Assembly: GCA_002386465.1 (NCBI GenBank)
Contig: DGIT01000009.1
Location: 762 to 9,260 of the forward strand
DNA from: Burkholderiales bacterium UBA4615
GTDB taxonomy: Bacteria > Pseudomonadota > Gammaproteobacteria > Burkholderiales > Burkholderiaceae_E
Length of the DNA: 8,499 bases
Direction: 5' to 3'
The position numbers and the translations under genes were made by a program. Numbering within the stretch: position 1 is the stretch's first letter; the number at the start of each line of letters is the position of its first letter. This document shows positions 1 to 5,709 of the stretch, in pieces. Below the pieces are notes generated by a model. That model ran no database searches, was not told the DNA's origin, and worked only from the letters and a program-made list of their open reading frames with translations.

Positions 1-684
1 TGCACACAACCCATCACGACGAATGACACGCTGAACTCATGGTTCGGTCGTGCCCGCATCGGTATGCAATGGCTGCTGCAACGCAGCGGCCCGCTGGCGG
101 TGGGCATCAACCAGGGCGGCTGCTTCATGCGCGCCTTGCCAGAAGAATCTGACCGACCCGACATCCAGTTTCACATGGGTACTCTGTCGGCGGACATGGC
201 CGGCGGCCAACCCCACCCCTTCCCCGGGTTCACGCTGTCGGTATGCCAGCTTCGCCCCACCTCGCGCGGGCGGGTGCAGATTCGCTCGGACAACCCGTTC
301 GAGCCGCCGTCGATTCAGCCCAACTACCTGTCCACCGATCTGGACAGACGTACCGCCGTCGCCGCTCTGCGCGCTGCGCGTGCGATTGCAGCGTCGCCGT
401 CGATGCGACCCTACGTGAAGCAGGAGCTCAAGCCCGGGTTGCAGGCTTCAAGCGATGAAGAACTGCTGGCTTTTTGCCGTGCCAGCGGCGCCACGATCTT
501 TCACCCCAGCGGTACTTGCCGCATGGGCACGGAGCCCGAGGCGGTGGTGGATGAAGCACTGCGCGTGCACGGGCTCCGGGGCCTACGGGTGGCCGACTGC
601 TCCATCATGCCCACCCTGGTATCCGGCAACACCAACGCCGCGGCGATCATGATTGCCGAAAAAGCCGCCCAGATGATGAGCTGA
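1..684 (+). CDS. GMC-family flavin oxidoreductase (choline/alcohol dehydrogenase-like), C-terminal part; 5' end outside window
   Basis: FAD-dependent oxidoreductase of the glucose-methanol-choline family, which oxidises primary alcohols or related CH-OH substrates. The frame is open from base 1, so the true start and the N-terminal FAD-binding domain lie to the left; about 227 codons are visible of a family usually 530-560 long. The first residues include PITTNDTLNS, typical of the region before the substrate domain in choline dehydrogenase-like members. The C-terminal signature is clear: FHPSGTCRMG, with the catalytic His encoded at 502-504, followed by LRVADCSIMPTLVSGNTNA, whose Asn residues (about 628-636) supply the second active-site position. 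The gene ends AEKAAQMMS, a normal C-terminus, so it is intact on this side. It converges on the IclR gene with a 14-bp gap, so it belongs to a transcript coming from the left. Family is certain; the substrate cannot be told. Confidence 0.93.
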   Translation, partial: CTQPITTNDTLNSWFGRARIGMQWLLQRSGPLAVGINQGGCFMRALPEESDRPDIQFHMGTLSADMAGGQPHPFPGFTLSVCQLRPTSRGRVQIRSDNPFEPPSIQPNYLSTDLDRRTAVAALRAARAIAASPSMRPYVKQELKPGLQASSDEELLAFCRASGATIFHPSGTCRMGTEPEAVVDEALRVHGLRGLRVADCSIMPTLVSGNTNAAAIMIAEKAAQMMS

Positions 685-698
685 AGCCGTACGCGCTC

Positions 699-1475
699 TT
701 ACAGCAATGCGCCCATGCGCGCCGCTGCCGCCTCGAGTGCGGGCAGCCGGGCGATCATGTCGTCCATCGACATTCGAGTTGTCGGAGCGTGAACCGCGAT
801 CGCGGCGCGTACATGGCCGTGGCTGTCCCTCACTGGAACGGCCGCTGCGATCAGGCCGGCGACGAACTCCTCCCGATCGAAAGAGTGGCCGCGCTCTGCG
901 ATCTGTGCGCACTCGGCGCGCAGCCCCTGCGGTGTGACGATGGTGTGATCCGTCATGCGCTTGAGCGTGAGCGTAGACAGCAACGCGTCGCGTGATTTCC
1001 CTTCCATCAACGCCAGAAAAAGCTTCCCGCTGGCAGTACAGTGCAGCGGCACATGCGCGCCAACATCCAGGGTCAGGCGCCACGGCCAAGCGGCTTCGAC
1101 TCGGTCCAGATAAAGCACCTCCGCGCCATCGAGCGTGGTGAAGTTGCAGGTCTCTCCGACCTGTTCCACCAGATCAGTCAGCACGGCATGGCGCAGGCCG
1201 CGCAAGGTGCCGTGGTTCAGCGTATCGAGCGCAAGCTTGCGCAGGGCTGGGCCGACCATGAAGTGGTTCTCATTGACGTCGCGCGCCAGGAAACCAGACT
1301 CCAGCAACTGGCTGCAGATCCGATGCATGGTTGCCTTGGGCAGGCCCAGCGCATGAACAAGGTCGGACAGCGCCAGGGGCTCGCCTGCATGCGACAGCAT
1401 GGCCAACACGGCCAGACTGCGTTCGGCTGACGAACCAGAGGCAACGTCGGTTCTTGGGAACAAGGCGACAGACAT
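699..1475 (-). CDS. IclR-family transcriptional regulator
   Basis: DNA-binding regulator of 258 aa, the usual IclR length. Residues about 15-75 form the N-terminal winged helix-turn-helix (LSDLVHALGLPKATMHRICS, recognition helix about 46-60). Residues about 90-255 form the GAF-like effector-binding domain, with the family signature GAHVPLHCTASGKLFLA and the late block RGHSFDREEFVAGLIAAAVP. The ATG at 1475 is supported by a GGAG ribosome site (minus strand, 1485-1488) 9 nt upstream. The gene is divergent from the TTT transporter operon and convergent with the GMC gene. In this family such placement usually means control of the divergent operon and often of the regulator's own gene; IclR proteins commonly bind small carboxylates or aromatic acids. 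The effector here is unknown. Family call is very sure; the regulatory target is inferred. Confidence 0.95.
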   Translation of the reverse strand: MSVALFPRTDVASGSSAERSLAVLAMLSHAGEPLALSDLVHALGLPKATMHRICSQLLESGFLARDVNENHFMVGPALRKLALDTLNHGTLRGLRHAVLTDLVEQVGETCNFTTLDGAEVLYLDRVEAAWPWRLTLDVGAHVPLHCTASGKLFLALMEGKSRDALLSTLTLKRMTDHTIVTPQGLRAECAQIAERGHSFDREEFVAGLIAAAVPVRDSHGHVRAAIAVHAPTTRMSMDDMIARLPALEAAAARMGALL

Positions 1476-1484
1476 CAGGAAGAA

Positions 1485-1488
1485 CTCC
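1485..1488 (-). promoter_or_regulatory. Ribosome binding site of the IclR gene
   Basis: The plus-strand CTCC reads GGAG on the minus strand, 9 nt before the ATG at 1475. It supports that start for the regulator. Confidence 0.7.
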
Positions 1489-1513
1489 AGTAACAGAACA
1501 AAACGTTCCGAAA

Positions 1514-1519
1514 ATTATC
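1514..1519 (-). promoter_or_regulatory. Possible -10 box of the IclR gene promoter
   Basis: On the minus strand this reads GATAAT, five of six matches to the sigma-70 -10 consensus, about 38 nt before the regulator start codon. This leaves a short leader containing the GGAG site. No convincing -35 box lies 16-18 nt upstream, so the call is tentative; an activator-dependent or weak promoter is possible. Confidence 0.3.
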
Positions 1520-1534
1520 CATCAAATTGTGAGC

Positions 1535-1561
1535 GCCGGTTGAAACAGGTTATCTACCGGC
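1535..1561. promoter_or_regulatory. Inverted repeat GCCGGT-N15-ACCGGC, candidate operator in the divergent control region
   Basis: Two perfect 6-bp arms (1535-1540 and 1556-1561) are separated by 15 bp, placing their centres two helical turns (21 bp) apart. That geometry suits a dimeric regulator. The repeat lies between the divergent IclR gene and TTT operon, 60-90 bp before the transporter start. A weak forward promoter can be drawn through it: TTGTGA at 1528-1533, a 17-bp spacer, then TATCTA at 1551-1556, so a bound protein would cover the polymerase site. The arms do not match a named IclR consensus that I can recall, so assignment to the neighbouring regulator rests on position only. It could also be a chance repeat in GC-rich DNA. 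Confidence 0.35.
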
Positions 1562-1609
1562 ATCCGCCATGGCGTTTGCCCAGTGCGGCTCGAACACCAG
1601 ATGCCTTTG

Positions 1610-1615
1610 AAAGGA
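1610..1615 (+). promoter_or_regulatory. Ribosome binding site that decides the TTG start of the TTT binding protein
   Basis: AAAGGA lies 6 nt before a TTG at 1622. The upstream in-frame ATG (1601) and GTG (1583) have no comparable purine-rich site. Starting at the TTG also gives a compact signal peptide, so this site supports TTG as the start. Confidence 0.5.
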
Positions 1616-1621
1616 CCTGCC

Positions 1622-2587
1622 TTGAATCAGCGCCAACGTGTCGGCATTGTGTTGACCTCGATCGTCCTGGCCGCACAGGCAGGCCCGGTCATTGCTCAGA
1701 ACTATCCGTCCAAACCCATCTCCCTGATCGTGCCCTGGACTGCGGGAGGGCCCACCGATGTCGCCCTGCGGGCGCTCGCCGAATCAGCGTCCAAGCACCT
1801 GGGTCAACCGATCGTGGTTGAGAACAAGGCGGGCGGGGCCGGTACCGTGGGACCGGCGACGATGGCGCTGACTGCCAAAGCTGATGGCTACACCATCTCG
1901 CAGTTGCCGGTGGGCATCTACAGACAGCCCTTGATGCAGAAGACGAGCTGGAAGCTGGAAGACTTCACTTTCATCGCCAGCATCAGCGGCTACGTGTTCG
2001 GCATGGCCAGTAGCGCCACCGCGCCCTTCAAAAACTGGGACGAGCTGGTTGCCTACGCCAAAGCCAATCCAGGCAAAGTAACTTATGGTACGCCGGGCGC
2101 CGGCAGCACGCAGCATCTGGGCGTGTCGATGATCAGCGAGAAGGCAGGCATCAGGCTCACTCACGTGCCGTTCAAAGGTGCCTCGGAGGTTTATGCCGCG
2201 GCGGCAGGCGGGCATGTGATGTTGGCGGTTTCGGGCATTCCGGAGGAGCTGGTCCAGTCCGGCAAATTGAGAATGCTGAACACCTGGTCGGAAAAGCGCT
2301 CGGCGCGGGCGCCCGACACCCCGACTCTGCTGGAGTTGGGCTACCCGTTCGTCATCACCGCACCCTGGGGAATCGGCGGGCCGAAAGGCATGGATCCCAA
2401 GGTCGTCGCCACCCTCACCGAGGCGTTTCGCAAGGCGCTGGCTGACCCAAGTGTGGTGGCGACGATGGATCGCTTCGAAATGAAGCCCGCTTTCAGACCT
2501 CAGGCGGAATACATGGCGTATGTGCAGGAGCAGATCAAGGTCGAAGAGGCTGCGCTCGCCTTGACCAGTCTGGTGAAGAAGCCGTGA
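1622..2587 (+). CDS. TTT transporter periplasmic substrate-binding protein (Bug/TctC family)
   Basis: Extracytoplasmic solute receptor of a tripartite tricarboxylate transporter; it captures a carboxylated small molecule in the periplasm and hands it to the TctA/TctB membrane unit. From the TTG start the protein has 321 aa, normal for the family. Residues 1-25 form a Sec signal peptide (NQRQR basic start, hydrophobic core, VIA/QN cleavage). The mature protein opens with the Bug hallmark YPSKPISLIVPWTAGGPTD; in family structures the GGPTD segment contacts the ligand carboxylate. Further hallmarks are ENKAGGAGTVG, YGTPGAGSTQH and THVPFKGASEVYAA. Starts at ATG 1601 (328 aa) or GTG 1583 (334 aa) are possible, but the TTG has the only good ribosome site. 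The stop overlaps the next gene's GTG by 4 bp, implying translational coupling. The ligand cannot be deduced, since Bug proteins bind very varied acids and amides. Confidence 0.93.
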   Translation: MNQRQRVGIVLTSIVLAAQAGPVIAQNYPSKPISLIVPWTAGGPTDVALRALAESASKHLGQPIVVENKAGGAGTVGPATMALTAKADGYTISQLPVGIYRQPLMQKTSWKLEDFTFIASISGYVFGMASSATAPFKNWDELVAYAKANPGKVTYGTPGAGSTQHLGVSMISEKAGIRLTHVPFKGASEVYAAAAGGHVMLAVSGIPEELVQSGKLRMLNTWSEKRSARAPDTPTLLELGYPFVITAPWGIGGPKGMDPKVVATLTEAFRKALADPSVVATMDRFEMKPAFRPQAEYMAYVQEQIKVEEAALALTSLVKKP

Positions 2588-3078
2588 ACCGTCGATTGCC
2601 AGATGACGGCCAGCGCCGGAAGATCGATGACGCCGAGCTGTGGAGCGGCCTGATCGGGTTGGCGCTTGGGGCCATCGTCGTCTGGCAGGGCTATGAACAC
2701 GGCATCGGTGTCGTCACAGAACCTGGGACAGGCTTCATTCTGTTCTATGTGGGCTGGTTGATGGTTCTGCTGTCAGCGGTGATGTTGCTGGTCGCCATTC
2801 GCGAAGGTGGGGCCCCGATTGCCTCTTTGTGGCAGGGCGTGCGCTGGAGCAGGCCGATGATCGCCATCGGTCTGTTGCTGGCCTTTGCATTGGTGTTCGA
2901 ACGCCTTGGATTCCTGCTGTCCACGGTGGCGTTGCTGATTGGCCTGATGCGCTTGATCGATCCAGTGCCGTGGCCGAGAGCCCTTCCGATCGCGGTGCTG
3001 ACACCGCTCGCTAGCTGGTTCGTGATCCAGAAATTGTTGAAGATTGCACTCCCCGCCGGCATGTTCGGCATCGGTTAG
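2584..3078 (+). CDS. TTT transporter small membrane subunit (TctB-like)
   Basis: Small permease subunit of the TTT system, 164 aa, in the usual TctB size range. A polar cytoplasmic N-terminus (about residues 1-18) is followed by four or five hydrophobic segments: about 19-38, 50-70, 91-108, 110-125 and 131-150. The first loop has VTEPGTGFILFYVG, equivalent to the family's G-P-G-x-F-P region, and the end is LLKIALPAGMFG, typical of TctB C-termini. The GTG start overlaps the TGA of the binding-protein gene (GTGA), a classic coupled arrangement. A GAAG purine stretch within the preceding codons could serve as the ribosome site. TctB sequences are poorly conserved; the call rests on topology, the C-terminal motif and position between binding protein and TctA. 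Confidence 0.9.
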   Translation: MNRRLPDDGQRRKIDDAELWSGLIGLALGAIVVWQGYEHGIGVVTEPGTGFILFYVGWLMVLLSAVMLLVAIREGGAPIASLWQGVRWSRPMIAIGLLLAFALVFERLGFLLSTVALLIGLMRLIDPVPWPRALPIAVLTPLASWFVIQKLLKIALPAGMFGIG

Positions 3079-3083
3079 GGGAG
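3078..3083 (+). promoter_or_regulatory. Ribosome binding site supporting the TTG start of the TctA-like gene
   Basis: GGGGAG overlaps the last base of the TctB stop codon and lies 4 nt before TTG 3088. No ATG or GTG in frame gives the family-typical N-terminus MDTLALL, so the TTG start is favoured. Confidence 0.6.
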
Positions 3084-3087
3084 TGCC

Positions 3088-4590
3088 TTGGACACCCTTG
3101 CATTGCTCGGTCAGGGCTTCGGCGTCGCGCTAGCCCCAATTAATTTACTGTATTGCTTCATCGGCGTGCTGATCGGCACCCTGGTCGGGGTGCTGCCCGG
3201 TATCGGGCCTGTGTCAGCCATGGCGCTGCTGTTGCCCGTCACGCTAGGCGGCACACCGGAATCCGGCATCATCATGATGGCCGGTATCTACTACGGCTCA
3301 ATGTATGGTGGTTCGACTACGTCGATCCTGGTCAATATCCCGGGTGAGGCGGCGTCGGTGGTCACTTGCCTGGATGGGCATGCCATGGCCAAGCGCGGGC
3401 GAGCCGGGCCGGCTTTGGGTATGGCCGCCTTCGCCTCGTTCATCGCCGGCACGTTCGCCATCGTAATGTTGATGCTGCTGGCGCCACGGCTGGCCGACTA
3501 CGCACTCGCGTTCGGTCCGGCGGAGTACGTCAGCCTGATGGTGTTGGGCCTGACGATGCTGACTTTTCTGACTCAAGGTTCGATGGTCAAGGCGCTGTTC
3601 ATGGCCTGCGTGGGTGTAGTGCTGGGCCTGATCGGCCTGGACACGATCAACGCCCAGCACCGTCTGACCTTCGAGTTCGCGCCTTTAGTTGACGGCCTTG
3701 GCATCGTGCCGGTAGTGATGGGCCTGTTTGGCGTGGGTGAGGTGCTGAACAACACGGAGCAGGCGATCCGGCGTCAAATCGTCAGTGCGAAGATCTCGGG
3801 CCTTCTGCCAAGCCGTGACGATTGGCGCCGCAGCTGGGCGCCGATCGGGCGAGGCTCTCTGCTGGGTTTTTTCCTCGGAACCCTGCCAGGCGGCGGTGCA
3901 GTGGTGGCGTCCTTCAGCTCGTACGCGATGGAAAAGCGACTATCGCGCAGGCCTGAGGAATTTGGAGAGGGTGCGATTGAAGGCGTCGCAGGCCCTGAAG
4001 CGGCCAACAACGCCGGTGCGGGTGGTGCCTTCATTCCGCTGATGACGCTGGGCATCCCGCCCAACGCGGTCATGGCCTTGCTGCTAGGTGCATTCATCAT
4101 TCACGGGCTGCAGCCAGGTCCATTGATGATTGCGAACAACCCAGGGCTCTTCTTCGGCATCGTCGCCAGCATGTACATCGGCAATGTGATGCTGCTGGTG
4201 CTCAACTTGCCGCTGATCGGCATATGGGTGCGCCTGTTGAAGGTGCCGTACAACGTTCTGTTCCCACTGATCCTGTTGTTCACCATCATCGGTGTCTATG
4301 CGTCCGGCAATAACGTGTTCGACATCTACGTGATGCTGTTCTTTGGCGTCTTCAGTTATGTCATCCGCAAGTTCGGCTTCGAGCCGGCACCGATGGTGCT
4401 TGCTTTCGTTCTGGGGCCATTGCTGGAGAACAATCTGCGCAAGGCGCTGATCATCTCTGGCGGTGATCTGAGTACCTTTGTGACGCGGCCGATCTCCGGC
4501 GTGTGCCTCATTCTGGCGCTCGCTATCCTGCTGAGTCCGCTGTTGCCCAGCTTGCGCCGCAAACGCGAGCTCGTGGCGCTTGACAATTGA
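3088..4590 (+). CDS. TTT transporter large membrane subunit (TctA-like)
   Basis: Large integral inner-membrane subunit of the TTT secondary transporter, 500 aa, the standard TctA length with about a dozen membrane segments. It is expected to form the ion-coupled translocation path for the carboxylate delivered by the upstream binding protein. The two family repeats are visible: GVLPGIGP at residues 34-41 with YYGSMYGGSTTSILVNIPGE at 68-87, and the second copy GTLPGGGA at 264-271 followed by EGVAGPEAANNAGAGGAFIP and LGIPPNAVMALLLGAF. The protein ends in a short basic tail (SLRRKREL). The start is TTG with a GGGGAG site, and its first residues match the family. It sits 9 bp after TctB, so one transcript is likely. 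A short AT-rich codon run (ATT AAT TTA) occurs near the start at 3139-3147. Family call is very sure; substrate unknown. Confidence 0.96.
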   Translation: MDTLALLGQGFGVALAPINLLYCFIGVLIGTLVGVLPGIGPVSAMALLLPVTLGGTPESGIIMMAGIYYGSMYGGSTTSILVNIPGEAASVVTCLDGHAMAKRGRAGPALGMAAFASFIAGTFAIVMLMLLAPRLADYALAFGPAEYVSLMVLGLTMLTFLTQGSMVKALFMACVGVVLGLIGLDTINAQHRLTFEFAPLVDGLGIVPVVMGLFGVGEVLNNTEQAIRRQIVSAKISGLLPSRDDWRRSWAPIGRGSLLGFFLGTLPGGGAVVASFSSYAMEKRLSRRPEEFGEGAIEGVAGPEAANNAGAGGAFIPLMTLGIPPNAVMALLLGAFIIHGLQPGPLMIANNPGLFFGIVASMYIGNVMLLVLNLPLIGIWVRLLKVPYNVLFPLILLFTIIGVYASGNNVFDIYVMLFFGVFSYVIRKFGFEPAPMVLAFVLGPLLENNLRKALIISGGDLSTFVTRPISGVCLILALAILLSPLLPSLRRKRELVALDN

Positions 4591-4601
4591 CTCGCATGGG
4601 T

Positions 4602-4617
4602 CGCTGAACTATCAGCG
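4602..4617 (+). other. Small perfect hairpin after the TTT operon
   Basis: CGCTGA and TCAGCG form a perfect 6-bp stem with a 4-nt loop (ACTA), 11 nt after the TctA stop codon. No run of T follows, so it is not a canonical intrinsic terminator. It could protect the 3' end of the transporter message or partly lower read-through into the next genes. The rest of the 134-bp gap (4591-4724) shows no other clear signal apart from the GGAG at 4711-4714 serving the next gene. Confidence 0.35.
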
Positions 4618-4724
4618 CAAGAGCGCAATAAGCTACCAAGTCTGTCGATCATTCGGTGGGCCCGAAGATTTGATGGCCTGATGTCCTCGATACCCTCTTT
4701 CCTCAGCGACGGAGCGACCCACCC

Positions 4725-5663
4725 ATGAGCAGCTATCAGCACATCCGCTACGCCGGACAAGCCTATGAGTTCATCCGCTATGAGGTGGTGGATCGCATCG
4801 CACGCGTGACCTTGAACAGACCGGATCAGGTCAACGTGCAAAGCACCGCGATGCTGGAGGAATTGGACCATGCCATTGACACAGCAGGTGCAGACCATGA
4901 CGTGCGGGTGATCTGCCTGTTCGGGGCGGGCCGCCATTTCTCTGCCGGCCACGACCTGGGCTCGTCGGAAGAACGGGCGCACCGCGAGCGCTTTCCCATT
5001 GAGGATGGAGCACGTGGCCTCTTCGAGCGCAACTGGCGCCTGCACATGGACATGCATCTGCGCTGGCGCAACGTCCCCAAGCCATTGATCTGCGCAGTGC
5101 AGGGCTACTGCATCTTCGGTGGCTGGATGGTGGCCTCAACCGCCGACGTCATCTTCGCGGCCGACGATGCACTGTTTCTGGGTTCAGCCTTTCAGTACTT
5201 CTCAATTCCGTACGATATCCATCCGCGCATGGCCAAGGAACTGCTCTTCCAGGGCCGCTTCATCAATGCCCGTCAGGCGCGCGAGCTGGGTTTCGTCAAT
5301 CGTGTGGTGCAGCGCGACCAGTTGGAGGCACAGACCCTGGCCTATGCGGCCGATGTTGCCCTCAACGACCCGTTCGATCTGCGCACCACCAAGATGGCAA
5401 TCAACCAGGCACAGGATGCCCAAGGTTTCACAGCGCATATCCATAACGCGTTCAGCACGTTCATGGTCCGCCGTATTGGCTCGAGCGATCCAGGGCATGT
5501 GAAGCCCTGGCCGACCGAGGGCAAGCGCCTGCCGATGGTAGAGGTTGCCCTGGAGCGCTATCAGCAGGAGCTTGCGCGCGAACAGTCCCTCGAATCCGGT
5601 CTGGAGCAAACCCCTGGTCGAATCCAGTCCCAGCCGAACGACCCCCAAGGCACGCCTGAATAA
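4725..5663 (+). CDS. Enoyl-CoA hydratase/isomerase (crotonase) family protein with altered active site
   Basis: Crotonase-fold protein of 312 aa, longer than the usual 255-270. The ATG has GGAG 10 nt upstream. The core is recognisable: VARVTLNRPDQVNV-like start, first oxyanion-hole segment GAGRHFSAGHDL (residues 67-78), second oxyanion segment QGYCIFGGW (126-134), and the later FINARQARELGFVNRVV block (179-195). Lined up without gaps to classical enoyl-CoA hydratase, the two catalytic Glu positions hold Met135 and Ala155, so a standard water addition is doubtful although CoA-thioester binding should remain. The surplus length lies in a C-terminal extension ending in a Gln/Pro/Glu-rich, probably disordered tail (about 285-312). 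It heads the second gene run and is followed after 46 bp by an amidohydrolase. Possible roles are an isomerase, a C-C bond lyase or another reaction using an enolate intermediate. Family sure, reaction not. Confidence 0.9.
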   Translation: MSSYQHIRYAGQAYEFIRYEVVDRIARVTLNRPDQVNVQSTAMLEELDHAIDTAGADHDVRVICLFGAGRHFSAGHDLGSSEERAHRERFPIEDGARGLFERNWRLHMDMHLRWRNVPKPLICAVQGYCIFGGWMVASTADVIFAADDALFLGSAFQYFSIPYDIHPRMAKELLFQGRFINARQARELGFVNRVVQRDQLEAQTLAYAADVALNDPFDLRTTKMAINQAQDAQGFTAHIHNAFSTFMVRRIGSSDPGHVKPWPTEGKRLPMVEVALERYQQELAREQSLESGLEQTPGRIQSQPNDPQGTPE

Positions 5664-5709
5664 CGCACGAACTCTTACGACCCCACATCACCTCTGACAG
5701 GAACCGCCC

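Noticed and set aside
583..1089. Minus-strand open frame of 168 codons overlapping the IclR and GMC genes
   Set aside because: Arg/Gly/His-rich translation with no family features; it is an alternate frame of the IclR gene.
1505..1524. GTTCCGAAAATTATCC as a classical IclR palindrome
   Set aside because: The two halves are not reverse complements of each other beyond a few bases, so it does not form the expected palindrome.
4580..4612. Perfect TTGACA (4580-4585) as a -35 box for the second gene run
   Set aside because: It lies in the last codons of the TctA-like gene, and no acceptable -10 hexamer is present 16-18 bp downstream (GCTGAA at 17 bp).
4602..4617. Hairpin after the TTT operon as a Rho-independent terminator
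   Set aside because: The stem is only 6 bp and is followed by CAAGAGC rather than a T run.
4356..5057. Long minus-strand open frame of 233 codons across the end of the TctA-like gene and the start of the crotonase gene
   Set aside because: It is antisense to two well-supported genes, its translation shows no recognisable domain, and it has the composition of a GC-rich shadow frame.
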